Assembly: GCA_003527225.1 (NCBI GenBank)
Contig: DPXQ01000170.1
Span: 1-34,305, forward strand
Direction of reading: 5' to 3'
Source: Rhizobium sp.
GTDB taxonomy: Bacteria; Pseudomonadota; Alphaproteobacteria; Rhizobiales; Rhizobiaceae
Length of the DNA: 34,305 nucleotides
Shown: positions 14,834 through 23,491 of the stretch, one piece after another
How positions within the stretch are numbered: position 1 is the stretch's first letter
How the letters are laid out: each line of letters starts with the position of its first letter
Program-made: the position numbers and the translations under genes
Notes under the pieces: model-generated
Database searches by the model: none
What the model saw: the letters and a program-made list of their open reading frames with translations, nothing else
What the model was told of the DNA's origin: nothing

Positions 14834-16912
14834 TCAAACCCCTGACTGGTATGAAGGCTCTACAGGGCCGGCGTTGGATTGGCGTCGCAGTGAGGTCGCA
14901 CTGCGCGCCCGGATCGGGTCGGCGAGTAGCCTGAGGCCGTTCAGCACCACCAGCACCGTGCCGCCTTCGTGTCCGACGACCGCGAGCGGCAGAGGCAGGG
15001 CGAAGAACAGGCTCGAGGCGACCAGAAGCAGCATCATGCCGATGGCGAAAATCAGATTCTGGCGGATAATCCGGTGGGTGCGCCGCGCCAGCCGATGCGC
15101 GGCGGCAAGCCGGGCCATGTCCTCCGACAACAGCGCGACATCGGCCGCCTGCAACGCGACATCGCTGCCCGCCGCGCCCATGGCGATGCCGACATCGGCG
15201 CGCGCCAGCGCGGCGGCGTCGTTCACCCCGTCGCCGACAAAGGCGACTTTCCCATTCCTCGCCAGTTCGCCCACCAGCCGGACCTTGTCTTCAGGCAGCA
15301 GATCGGCATGGACATGTTTTGCTTCCAGTCCGAGCTCCGCGGCGATCCGCAAGCCGACAGAGCGCCGGTCGCCGGTCATCATGGCGATGGTGCCCACCCC
15401 AGCCGCTCTGAGCGCAGCCAACCCCGCGGCCGAGGTCGCGCGCGGACGGTCGGCGACGGTGAGCGCGCCATAGACCCGATCTCCCCGCCCCAGCCACACC
15501 ACGGTCTGGCTGCCGTCCGTCAGCTGCGCAAATTCGGGTGCGTCGAGCGATGCGCCCATGCGCGCGGCCATGCGCGGATTGCCGGCCCAGAGCGGGCCCA
15601 CGGCATCCTCCCCCGTAATCCCCTCACTGGGCACGGTTTCCACATCGCGCACCACGGCGGCGGTTATGCCTTTTTCGTCGATGTGGCGGCGGATCGCATC
15701 GGCAATTGGATGTTCGGAATGCGCCTCGAGACCCGCGATCAATGACAGGAACCGCTCTTCGGCCTGTGCTCCCGTTTCCGACGCCACCACCTGTGTCACC
15801 TCGGCCTTGCCTGTTGTCAGCGTACCGGTCTTGTCGAAGGCGAAGATATCGACATCGGCCAGCGTCTCCAGCGCCGCGCCGCCCTTGAACAGCACGCCGC
15901 CGCGCGCGGCCGCCGCCAATGCCGAGAGGATCGCGGCCGGGACCGATATCACCACCGCGCAGGGGCTGGCCGCGACAAGCAGCGTCGCGGCGCGATAAAG
16001 CGCATCCTGCATCGTCCAGCCAAGCGCGAGGAATATCGCCAAAGCAAGCACCGCACCCACCAGCACCGCGATGGTGTAGCGCTGGCCGAACCAGGCGCTG
16101 AACCGTTCGGACGGAGCGCGTGCGGCCTGTGCCTCTGTCACCAGTTCGATCATCCGCGCCACCGTGCTTTCCGCGACCGGGCGGGTGACGCGGACCACCA
16201 GCACGGCGTTGAGGTTCACCGTGGCCTCAAACACCTTAGCACCCGGGCTTTTGCCGACCGGCATCGATTCGCCTGTGATCGTCGCCTCATCGAGCGAGCC
16301 TTCCCCTTCCGCCACCTCGCCATCGGCCGGCACCCGCGCGCCGGGCCGCAGCACCACCAGATCGCCGGCCACGAGATCGCCCACCGGAACTTCCGTGACG
16401 GCGCCCTCTGGGTCGCGTCTCAGCGCGGTGTCGGGGCGCAGCGCCATCAGCGCCTCGACCGCATGGCGCGCCCGGCCCATCGCCCGCTGCTCCAACGTGG
16501 TTGAGAGACTGAACAGCGTCAGCAGCACTGCCCCTTCAAGCGCGGCGCCGACCGCAGCGGCAGCAAGGGCTGCCACGATCATCAAAAGATCGATGTCGAG
16601 GATCCGCTCACGCCAGAGCGTGGTCAGGGCCCGAACCGCCGTCGGCACACCACCGGCCAGATAGACCAGCACGAGGCCGACCGGTCCCCATAGACCGGGG
16701 CTCAAAAAGGCATCGACAGTTGCAAGCGCCATCCCGGCAAGCGTGATGCCGGTCAATGCTGTCATGAAGCGGTCGGAAGAAAGATCGATTTGCAATTTGT
16801 GTTCCTGGCTGTGCCGCGACGGCGGCAGTGGCTGGGGAGACCGGCGATGATGCGCCGGATGGGCTGGCGATCTGTCCGGTCGATCAGGTTCCTGGTCGCT
16901 ATTCCTTTCCAT
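14834..16912 (-). CDS. P1B-4-type heavy-metal ATPase (SPC motif)
   Basis: A 692-residue metal-translocating P-type ATPase. The N-terminal 40 residues are disordered and histidine/proline-rich instead of a folded HMA domain. TGES is at 213-216 and the metal motif SPC at 316-318 (AASPCAVVIS). D360 lies in DKTGTLT, SEHPIA near 393, and GDGVNDAAAL has alanine where most have proline. A C-terminal membrane helix carries HEGGT (VVGHEGGTVLVVLNGLRLL). SPC together with HEGGT marks the P1B-4 class, whose characterised members export Co(II) or Fe(II), some with other divalent metals. The ATG overlaps the chrA stop by one base (TAATG), so it is translated with chrA. The exact metal is not decided by sequence. 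Confidence 0.88.
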   Translation of the reverse strand: MERNSDQEPDRPDRSPAHPAHHRRSPQPLPPSRHSQEHKLQIDLSSDRFMTALTGITLAGMALATVDAFLSPGLWGPVGLVLVYLAGGVPTAVRALTTLWRERILDIDLLMIVAALAAAAVGAALEGAVLLTLFSLSTTLEQRAMGRARHAVEALMALRPDTALRRDPEGAVTEVPVGDLVAGDLVVLRPGARVPADGEVAEGEGSLDEATITGESMPVGKSPGAKVFEATVNLNAVLVVRVTRPVAESTVARMIELVTEAQAARAPSERFSAWFGQRYTIAVLVGAVLALAIFLALGWTMQDALYRAATLLVAASPCAVVISVPAAILSALAAAARGGVLFKGGAALETLADVDIFAFDKTGTLTTGKAEVTQVVASETGAQAEERFLSLIAGLEAHSEHPIADAIRRHIDEKGITAAVVRDVETVPSEGITGEDAVGPLWAGNPRMAARMGASLDAPEFAQLTDGSQTVVWLGRGDRVYGALTVADRPRATSAAGLAALRAAGVGTIAMMTGDRRSVGLRIAAELGLEAKHVHADLLPEDKVRLVGELARNGKVAFVGDGVNDAAALARADVGIAMGAAGSDVALQAADVALLSEDMARLAAAHRLARRTHRIIRQNLIFAIGMMLLLVASSLFFALPLPLAVVGHEGGTVLVVLNGLRLLADPIRARSATSLRRQSNAGPVEPSYQSGV

Positions 16913-18147
16913 TATGACATTGAGCTTACCTCCAGAATCGCGCCGCCGGCAGCCGCGATCAGCACCACGAGCCAGGGCGGGAATCTCCAGCTCATCAAGG
17001 CCACGAAACAGGTCAGCGCCAGCGCAAAGTCGCGGGGCGAACCGATCGCGCTGATCCAGAGCGGATCGTAGAGCGCAGCGCCCAGAATGCCGACCACCGC
17101 AGCGTTCGCGCCTGCCATCGGCGCCCGCACGCCGGAGCGTGCGCGCAGTGTGTTCCAGAACGGCAGCGCGCCGACAAGCAGCAGGAAGCCCGGCAGGAAG
17201 ATCGCAAGAAGGGCGAGCGTCGCGCCGGCGATCCCGTTCGGGCCGGGTTCGAGCAGCATGCCGAGATAGGCGGCGAAGGTGAATAGCGGCCCCGGCACCG
17301 CCTGGGCCGCGCCATAGCCGGCCAGGAACGCATCGGGCGTGACCCAGCCCGGGCGAACCACTTCGGCTTCCAGCAAAGGCAGGACCACATGGCCGCCACC
17401 GAATACCAGAGCACCGGCGCGATAGAACGCGTCGATCACCGCCAACCCCTGCGCGGGAAACAGCGCCGCCGCCAGCGGTAGGCCGAAGATCAGGATGAAG
17501 AACAGGGCCAGCGCGACTATCCCCGCCTGTCGCGAGACCGGGAAGGGCAGCGCTTCACCCGTCTCTCCCGCCGTGTCCCGGCAAAGCCAGAGCCCGGCAA
17601 GTCCACCGAGCAGAATTGCACCCACCTGGCCCGTCGCGCCCCCGATCAGCACCACCATCAGGACGGCGGCGAGCGCGATCGTCTGGCGTGAGCGGTCGGG
17701 GCAGAGCGTGCGCGCCATCCCCCAGACCGCCTGCGCCACGATGGCCACCGCCACCAGTTTCAACCCGTGGAGCACCCCGATGCCAAGCGGGCCTGAAAAC
17801 GCCCCCGCTCCGAGCGCGAACAACAGCAGCAGCAGGGCGGAAGGCAAGGTAAACGCCACCCAGGCAGCCAGCGCACCCACCGGTCCGGCACGCTGCAAGC
17901 CCAATGCAAAGCCGACCTGGCTGGATGCTGGTCCCGGAAGGAATTGGCATAGCGCGACCAGATCGGCATAGCCACGATCCTCGATCCAGCCGCGCCGGGC
18001 GACGAATTCCTCGCGGAAATAGCCCAGATGCGCGATCGGTCCACCGAAGGAGGTGAGGCCCAGTTTCAGGAAGGCGGCCAGAACCTCGCCGGGCGTTCCT
18101 TGTCGTTGGCGCTGAGGCATAACATTCAGCGTGTCATTGGCGGGCAT
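16912..18147 (-). CDS. chrA: Chromate efflux transporter ChrA
   Basis: A 411-residue two-domain (long-chain) CHR transporter that expels chromate from the cytoplasm by proton-coupled antiport. The first CHR domain begins GEVLAAFLKLGLTSFGGPIAHLGYF and contains CQFLPGPASSQ; the second contains FGGGHVVLPLLEAEV and AAQAVPGPLFTFAAYLG, the repeated FGG and PGP motifs of the family. About ten membrane segments are visible. CGGAGAC precedes the ATG. The P1B-4 ATPase follows with a one-base TAATG overlap, so the two form an operon. The 185 bases upstream hold the probable promoter, but no clear boxes were found; a LysR gene lies beyond on the same strand. Confidence 0.92.
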   Translation of the reverse strand: MPANDTLNVMPQRQRQGTPGEVLAAFLKLGLTSFGGPIAHLGYFREEFVARRGWIEDRGYADLVALCQFLPGPASSQVGFALGLQRAGPVGALAAWVAFTLPSALLLLLFALGAGAFSGPLGIGVLHGLKLVAVAIVAQAVWGMARTLCPDRSRQTIALAAVLMVVLIGGATGQVGAILLGGLAGLWLCRDTAGETGEALPFPVSRQAGIVALALFFILIFGLPLAAALFPAQGLAVIDAFYRAGALVFGGGHVVLPLLEAEVVRPGWVTPDAFLAGYGAAQAVPGPLFTFAAYLGMLLEPGPNGIAGATLALLAIFLPGFLLLVGALPFWNTLRARSGVRAPMAGANAAVVGILGAALYDPLWISAIGSPRDFALALTCFVALMSWRFPPWLVVLIAAAGGAILEVSSMS

Positions 18148-18332
18148 GATGTCTCCGTGATGCTCGCGATTTCAGGGGCTTGCCAGGCGCTATGAGAAGA
18201 CGCATCCGACATTGTCCCTGTATTGGAGCAATGGAACAGACTGGTGACTGCCGAAGCGCGCGCCTTGTTGCTCCATCAGCATCGCAAGCGGTGTCCACAG
18301 GACCGCACCCCGCAAGAGAGATAACGGATGAA

Positions 18333-19256
18333 TCATGCCGTGGTTGTCCGGGGAGGACCCGCCTGTGGCCGGCGACCCTCCAGAAGATCGGCGTCAGCAG
18401 CGAGCGCGTCGGCCATGAAATCCATGAAGGCGCGGATACGGGCAGTGTTGCGCAGATCCTCATGGGTCAGCAGCCACAGATCGAGCCGGAAATCTTCCGG
18501 AAACATGGCGATGCGGACGAGGTCGGGCGTGCGGTCGGCCACGGCGCAAGGCAGTGGCGCAAGGCCGATTCCGGCCCTTGCCGCGGCAATCGCAGCCGAG
18601 ATCGAATTGGTCCGGTAAATCGGCCGCACCGTCGGCAGCCAATCCGCCAACTGATGGCCAATCGCTCCATGTGACCGGCCGAAGCCGATCCAGTCATTGC
18701 CGGCAAGATCGTCATCGAGTCCGTGAGCGGCGCGTTCCGCCGAGACATAGGCTCCGAATGCCAGTCGGCCGACGCGCCGGCCGACCAATGTTTCCTGCGG
18801 GGTGTTGCCGATGCGCAGTGCGACATCGGCCTCGCGTCGGGTCAGGTCCAGGGGAGTGTCCGAAACGATCACTTCCAATTCGATCCCTGGCTGCGCTGCA
18901 TGGAAGGCCGCCAGATGCGGCGGCAATAACCCGATCGCCAGCATATCGATGGCTGTGATGCGGATAAGCCCGCTCAGGCGCTGGTCCTGTCCGGTCACCT
19001 GACGCGACAGGGCGATAATCTCCTCATCGATCCGGATGGCGGTCTCGTGCATGGCCTCTCCGGCGCCCGTCAGCGCATAGCCATCCGGCAACCGCTCAAA
19101 GAGCCGGACACCCAGACGTTCCTCGAAGGCACCGAGACGGCGAAACACGGTCGAGTGCGTTACGCCAAGGCTGCGTGCTGCTCCAGACAGCGTGCCCGCC
19201 CGGGCCACAGCGAGGAAAAAGCGCAGATCGTCCCAGTTCTGGTTCTGTGCATCCAT
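18333..19256 (-). CDS. LysR-family transcriptional regulator
   Basis: A 307-residue LysR-type regulator. The N-terminal winged helix-turn-helix occupies about residues 8-66 (DLRFFLAVARAGTLSGAARSLGVTHSTVFRRLGAFEERLGVRLFER), and the effector-binding domain runs from about 90 to 295 (LSGLIRITAIDMLAIGLLPPHLAAFHAAQPGIELEV, then DVALRIGN). The VTHSTVFRRLGAFEERLG recognition region is of the subgroup often annotated near membrane or redox genes. It lies upstream of chrA on the same strand, 185 bases from its start, and is divergent from the TetR/ABC operon. Either could be its target. The effector is unknown. Confidence 0.9.
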   Translation of the reverse strand: MDAQNQNWDDLRFFLAVARAGTLSGAARSLGVTHSTVFRRLGAFEERLGVRLFERLPDGYALTGAGEAMHETAIRIDEEIIALSRQVTGQDQRLSGLIRITAIDMLAIGLLPPHLAAFHAAQPGIELEVIVSDTPLDLTRREADVALRIGNTPQETLVGRRVGRLAFGAYVSAERAAHGLDDDLAGNDWIGFGRSHGAIGHQLADWLPTVRPIYRTNSISAAIAAARAGIGLAPLPCAVADRTPDLVRIAMFPEDFRLDLWLLTHEDLRNTARIRAFMDFMADALAADADLLEGRRPQAGPPRTTTA

Positions 19257-19351
19257 GAAGGATCACCCCTTGCAAGCCTGCTCCGATTGCCGGCAGGCTG
19301 CCCCCATCTTGCCCGCAACACCGCGCGTTCGCATTGCCTCGTCAGAAAAGC

Positions 19352-19398
19352 TTGACCACGATCATCGCTCCACTTAAGTATGTGATTGCTCACTTACT
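19352..19398 (+). promoter_or_regulatory. Candidate TetR operator and promoter
   Basis: AGTATGTGA (19377-19385) and TCACTTACT (19390-19398) form an inverted repeat matching in eight of nine positions with a four-base spacer, ending nine bases before the tetR start. A -35-like TTGACC lies at 19352-19357; the -10 is not clear and would overlap the repeat. Autorepression by the adjacent TetR protein is the obvious expectation for such a site. Confidence 0.55.
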
Positions 19399-19407
19399 AG
19401 GTACTTT

Positions 19408-20004
19408 ATGCGAAAATCCGCGGAATTGCGCAAGGCCGAAATCGTCGCGGCCGTCCTCGACCTGGCCGACCGGATCGGGCCGGACCGGGTGACGACAGGT
19501 GCTACCGCAGCGGCCGTAGGCGTCAGCCAGGCCGCCTTGTTCCGGCATTTCCCGACCAAGGACACGCTGTGGCTTGCCGTGGCGGATCAAGTGGCCGGGG
19601 AACTGGCCATGGAATGGGAACGGGCCCTGGCTGGGACTGATGGCCCCATCGACCGGATCAAGGCGCTGATGGCCGCGCAACTGGGGCAGATTGTTTCCAC
19701 ACCGGCGCTGCCGATGCTGCTGTTCTCGCGCGAGCTGAATGTTGGCAATGAGGATTTGCGCGCGGCCTTTCGAGGCCTGCTGATGAGGTTTCAGGCGCTG
19801 ATTGTGGCCGAACTGGCTCGCGGTCAGGACGCCGGCCGCCTGCGCCGCGAAGTCGCTCCGGAGGATGCCGCCGTGCTGCTGACATCGCTGGTGCAGGGCA
19901 TGGCGATCCGCTGGTCGCTCGGGGCGCGCAACTTCTCGCTGATCGGGGAGGGAATGCGGCTCCTTGACGTGCAACTTCGGCTTTTGACCGTGAACGAGGA
20001 TTAG
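19408..20004 (+). CDS. TetR-family regulator of the ABC efflux operon
   Basis: A 198-residue TetR/AcrR-type repressor. The DNA-binding domain is at residues 5-52 (AEIVAAVLDLADRIGPDRVTT, ATAAAVGVSQAALFRHFPTKDTLW), and an all-helical ligand-binding domain follows. It is the first gene of a five-gene run; the adaptor gene begins three bases after its stop. An inverted repeat just upstream (19377-19398) is the likely operator, so the operon is probably induced when the pump's substrate, or a related molecule, binds TetR. No strong ribosome-binding site is visible before the ATG (GGTACTTT), and translation may be weak, as is common for autoregulated repressors. Confidence 0.88.
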   Translation: MRKSAELRKAEIVAAVLDLADRIGPDRVTTGATAAAVGVSQAALFRHFPTKDTLWLAVADQVAGELAMEWERALAGTDGPIDRIKALMAAQLGQIVSTPALPMLLFSRELNVGNEDLRAAFRGLLMRFQALIVAELARGQDAGRLRREVAPEDAAVLLTSLVQGMAIRWSLGARNFSLIGEGMRLLDVQLRLLTVNED

Positions 20005-20007
20005 GCC

Positions 20008-21156
20008 ATGCGGCGTCGGTGGATGTTCGGTGCGGTGGCAGTGGTTCTGGTGCTGGGCGGGGGTGTGCTGTTCCTCACCGAGCGGCCGCTCACGGTCAGC
20101 GTGGTGCAGCCCGAGCAGGATGTGGCCCTGCGCATCTACGGCCTCGGCTCGGTCGAGGCACGGATCCTCAGCCGGGTCGGGTTCGAGGTTGGGGCTGCCC
20201 TGACCGGGCTGGCCGGCGACGTCGGGGACCGGGTAGTCAGGGGGCAGGAACTGGCGACCCTCGATCCGGCCGAGCAGGAGGCGCGTACCGCCCGCGCCCG
20301 CGCTGCTGTCGCGGCCAATGTCGCCGCCCTCGCCCGCGCCGAGGCCACGGTGGCGCGTGCCCGCAGCGTACTGGCGCAGCGCCAGACGGCAAATCAGCGT
20401 CAGCAGGGATTGGCGCGGCGCGATGTGACCTCGATCCAGCGCGCCGAGGAAGCGCAGCGCGACGAAGATGTGGCCCGTGCCGATCTTGCGGTCGCCGAGG
20501 CGGATGTGGCGGTGATCCGTGCTCAGGGCGCGGATGCGGCGGCGGCCCTGCAACAGGAGAAGGTCCTTCTCGCGCGTCATCGGCTGGCCGCACCCTATGA
20601 CGCGGTGATCGTCACGCGCCATGCCGAAGCAGGAACGGTGGTGCGGGCCGGCGACCCGATTTTCACCCTGATTGCTCCCGAAACGGTGTGGATACAGGCC
20701 TATGTCGATGAGGAGCGCGCCGGCCAGCTTGCGCTTGGCCAGCCCGGCACGATCCGGCTGCGCTCGCGGCCGCAGGCTGAATTCCAGGGCACCATCGCCC
20801 GCATCGGGCTTGAAAGCGACCGGGTGAATGAGGAACGCCGAATCTGGCTGACCTGCACAGACTGCCCCCAGCCGCTGTATCTCGGCGAGCAGGCCGAGGT
20901 GCGCATCACCACCGGCAACCGCAACAGTGCGCTGATGGTGCCGGAGGTGGCGATCACCGGTTTCGACGGGCATCGCGGCCGGGTCTGGCTGGTGCGGGAC
21001 GGACGGCTGGAGCAGGTCGAACTGTCCTTCGGCGCGCGCGACGATCGGGGCCGGGTCGAAGTCACGGGCAGCCTGCCGGACGATGCCGCCATCGTCGCCC
21101 GGATACCGCAAGGCGCGACCGAGGGGCGGCGGGCGCGGACCAGGACCACGCCATGA
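20008..21156 (+). CDS. HlyD-type periplasmic adaptor of an ABC efflux pump
   Basis: A 382-residue membrane fusion protein. One N-terminal membrane anchor (about residues 6-25, with VAVVLVLGGGVLFL) is followed by a biotinyl-lipoyl half (GDVGDRVVRGQELATLD), a long alanine/arginine-rich coiled-coil hairpin (about 90-185), the second lipoyl half (YDAVIVTRHAEAGTVVRAGDPIFTLI) and beta-barrel domains. Such adaptors span the periplasm and link an inner-membrane ABC transporter to an outer-membrane channel; no channel gene is present here. It begins three bases after tetR and overlaps the permease gene by four bases (ATGA). It resembles the DevB/MacA-like adaptors. Substrate unknown. Confidence 0.87.
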   Translation: MRRRWMFGAVAVVLVLGGGVLFLTERPLTVSVVQPEQDVALRIYGLGSVEARILSRVGFEVGAALTGLAGDVGDRVVRGQELATLDPAEQEARTARARAAVAANVAALARAEATVARARSVLAQRQTANQRQQGLARRDVTSIQRAEEAQRDEDVARADLAVAEADVAVIRAQGADAAAALQQEKVLLARHRLAAPYDAVIVTRHAEAGTVVRAGDPIFTLIAPETVWIQAYVDEERAGQLALGQPGTIRLRSRPQAEFQGTIARIGLESDRVNEERRIWLTCTDCPQPLYLGEQAEVRITTGNRNSALMVPEVAITGFDGHRGRVWLVRDGRLEQVELSFGARDDRGRVEVTGSLPDDAAIVARIPQGATEGRRARTRTTP

Positions 21157-22286
21157 ACCTTGCCCTCAAGGATATACGCCACGGACTGTTCCGCTTCGTC
21201 CTCACCTGTTTCGGGCTGGGGCTCTTGATGACAGTCGTGCTGTCGATGATCGGCATCTATAACGGCCTTGTCGCCGATGCGCTGGCGGTGGTGAAGGCGC
21301 CGGCAGCAGATGTCTGGGTGGTCGAGAGCGGCACTAAAGGGCCGTTCGCCGAAGCCTCGAACATCCCGCTGACCACGCGCGACGCCGTGGCGCGGATGCC
21401 CGGCGTGACTGAGGCCGGCGCGATCAATTTCCAGAACATCGAGGCTGCCCATGCCGGCGCTTCGCTGCGGCTCTACGTCATCGGCTACGAACCGGGACAT
21501 CCCGGCGGCCCGCAGCGCATCGCCGAGGGGCGCGGCATCGGCACAAGCCATTTCGAACTGGTGGCAGACCGCAAGACTGGTCTTCTGACCGGCGAGACGA
21601 TCCGTCTCGGACGCAACCGCTTCATCGTGGTCGGGCTGGTCGAAGGGGCAATGAACGCGGGCGGCGATCCGGCGGTCTATATCACGCTGGCGGACGCGAT
21701 GGCGCTACAGACAGAGCTTGACCCGGCAGCGCAGCGCGTTCAGGCGGCGCGGGGTACCGTTTCGGTCAAGTCCGCTTCGGTCGCGGCCGTGATCGCACGG
21801 TTAGCGCCGGGCGCGGATGTCGAATTGCTGACCGCGACCGTGCGGCAGTGGAAACATCTGGCGGCCCTGACGCAAGCCGAGCAAGAGGACATTCTGGTCT
21901 CCTCGGTGGTCGATCTGGCGCGGCGGCAAATCGGCCTGTTTCTCGGCATCCTGCTCAGTGTTTCAGCGGTGGTGATCGCGCTCATCATCTACACGATGAC
22001 GATGGAGAAGCTGAAGCAGATCGCTACACTGAAGCTGATCGGCGCGCCCGACCGCACCATCATCGGGCTGATCGTGCAGCAGGCGCTGATCCTCGGCGCT
22101 TCAGGCTGGGGGATCGGGCTCGTGCTGATCCTGACGGTGAAGGACTATTTCCCACGCCGGGTGGTGCTGGAGCCGTTCAACGTGATGGTGCTGGCCGGGA
22201 TCATCTTCGCCGTCTGCATCGCCGCCTCGGGTCTTGGCGTACGGGCGGCAATGAAGGTCGATCCGGCCACGGCTCTGGGGAGCTGA
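21153..22286 (+). CDS. FtsX/DevC-like ABC transporter permease
   Basis: A 377-residue permease of the MacB/FtsX/DevC class with four membrane segments. One is near the N-terminus (LFRFVLTCFGLGLLMTVVLSMIGIY); then comes a periplasmic domain of about 210 residues (WVVESGTKGPF to EQEDILVSS), and three segments are in the C-terminal part (IGLFLGILLSVSAVVIALIIY, LIVQQALILGASGWGIGLVLIL, VMVLAGIIFAVCIAASGLG). The loop MTMEKLKQIATLKLIGAPDRTI is the coupling-helix region of FtsX-type permeases. It overlaps the adaptor gene by four bases and is one base from the ATPase gene. This class is mechanotransmissive and moves substrates from the periplasm outwards, so it probably exports a lipid, peptide or toxic compound. 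Confidence 0.88.
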   Translation: MNLALKDIRHGLFRFVLTCFGLGLLMTVVLSMIGIYNGLVADALAVVKAPAADVWVVESGTKGPFAEASNIPLTTRDAVARMPGVTEAGAINFQNIEAAHAGASLRLYVIGYEPGHPGGPQRIAEGRGIGTSHFELVADRKTGLLTGETIRLGRNRFIVVGLVEGAMNAGGDPAVYITLADAMALQTELDPAAQRVQAARGTVSVKSASVAAVIARLAPGADVELLTATVRQWKHLAALTQAEQEDILVSSVVDLARRQIGLFLGILLSVSAVVIALIIYTMTMEKLKQIATLKLIGAPDRTIIGLIVQQALILGASGWGIGLVLILTVKDYFPRRVVLEPFNVMVLAGIIFAVCIAASGLGVRAAMKVDPATALGS

Positions 22287-22287
22287 C

Positions 22288-22980
22288 ATGACGGACGGCG
22301 AAATCCTGATCGACGTGAAGGGTGTGGCCAAGCATTTTGGGGACGGCGAAACCCGTGTCGATGCGCTGCGCGACGTCGACCTTCAGGTTCGCGCCGGCGA
22401 GGTGATCGCTCTTCTTGGCCCCTCCGGCTCGGGCAAGACCACGCTGCTCAACGTCATCGGCTGCATCCTGGCGCCATCGGCGGGCAAGGTGACGCTGGAC
22501 GGCGAGACGGTGTTCGACGGGCAATGGCTGCGGCGCGACCTGAGGAGGCTCAGGCTCGACAAGATCGGCTTCATCTTCCAGACCCATAACCTTTTGCCTT
22601 TCCTGACTGCGGAGGAGAACGTCGCCGTGGTCCTCGACCTCGCCGGCTGGTCGGTTGAGAAGGGTCGCGCGCGTGCCGGCGATCTGCTCGGTTATCTCGA
22701 GGTCGACCACCGCGCCGCGGCCAAGCCAGCGCTCCTGTCGGGTGGCGAGGCGCAGCGAGTGGCCATTGCGCGGGCGCTGGCCAACCGTCCCCGCATCATC
22801 CTGGCCGACGAACCGACCGCCGCGCTCGACGGCAAGCGGGCCGGACTGGTGATGGACCTTCTGCGCAAGCTTGCCGTCGAGCAGGAAGCCTGCATCGTCA
22901 CCGTCACCCATGACGAGAAGATTTTTGACCGTTTCGACCGCCTGGTCCACCTGCGCGACGGCAGGCTGGCCGACGCGTGA
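22288..22980 (+). CDS. MacB/LolD/DevA-type ABC transporter ATPase
   Basis: A 230-residue ATP-binding subunit. Walker A GPSGSGKTT is at residues 45-53, with the Q-loop in FIFQTHNLLPFLTAEEN, signature LSGGEAQRVAIARAL, Walker B IILADEPTAALD and H-loop VTVTHD. The length and the VDALRDVDLQVRAGEVIALLGPSGSGK start are those of the MacB/LolD/DevA group that pairs with FtsX-type permeases. It begins one base after the permease stop, and the small membrane-protein gene follows after 14 bases, so it is central to the operon. It dimerises to power the neighbouring permease. Confidence 0.93.
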   Translation: MTDGEILIDVKGVAKHFGDGETRVDALRDVDLQVRAGEVIALLGPSGSGKTTLLNVIGCILAPSAGKVTLDGETVFDGQWLRRDLRRLRLDKIGFIFQTHNLLPFLTAEENVAVVLDLAGWSVEKGRARAGDLLGYLEVDHRAAAKPALLSGGEAQRVAIARALANRPRIILADEPTAALDGKRAGLVMDLLRKLAVEQEACIVTVTHDEKIFDRFDRLVHLRDGRLADA

Positions 22981-22994
22981 CACCGGAGGACACC

Positions 22995-23372
22995 ATGACC
23001 GCAAGGCCACTTTCCCATTCTATCTCCGCAGTTGTGGCGATCGTGTTTGGCCTGGCTACCGTCATTTCGGGCGGCCGCGCGCTCTTCGGCGGCGCTGATA
23101 TGGGAGCGGTGGTTCCCTTCGTGCTGTGGTTCAATTTCGTGGCGGGCTTCGCCTATCTGCTGGCAGGGATCGGACTATGGCGCGGCACGGCCTGGGCGCC
23201 TGCCCTGTCCATCGGTATCGCGGCGGCAACGGCCGTGGTCTTCGTTTTCTTCCTTTGGCACGTCTGGCGCGGCGGGGCCTACGAGAGCCGCACGATGGCG
23301 GCGATGGTCCTGCGGCTCGGCATCTGGGTTGCCATTTCGACAGTTGCGGTAAAGATCCGATGGCCACGATAG
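22995..23372 (+). CDS. Small four-helix membrane protein, last gene of ABC operon
   Basis: A 125-residue hydrophobic protein that I do not recognise by family. Four membrane segments are visible at about residues 8-28 (ISAVVAIVFGLATVISGGRAL), 36-58, 66-85 and 98-118, ending in the basic VKIRWPR. The ATG at 22995 is chosen because GGAGG lies six bases upstream; a GTG at 22977 overlapping the ATPase stop lacks a site. The gene is only 14 bases behind the ATPase gene, so it is probably co-transcribed with the pump. It could be an accessory subunit or a protector against the exported compound; both are inference. Confidence 0.7.
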   Translation: MTARPLSHSISAVVAIVFGLATVISGGRALFGGADMGAVVPFVLWFNFVAGFAYLLAGIGLWRGTAWAPALSIGIAAATAVVFVFFLWHVWRGGAYESRTMAAMVLRLGIWVAISTVAVKIRWPR

Positions 23373-23491
23373 TGGTGCGCGACGACTGTGCTGGCGAGTC
23401 GACAGGCATTCGCTACGTCCAGTATCGCGATATGGCGAAGTTGGATCGAACTAACCTTTGGCAAACCTAACCACTAAATGACAGGGCAACT

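Noticed and set aside
19390..21111. Minus-strand open frame of 573 codons opposite tetR and the adaptor gene
   Set aside because: It spans two well-supported genes and an operator and has no recognisable domain; it is a mirror of GC-rich codon use.
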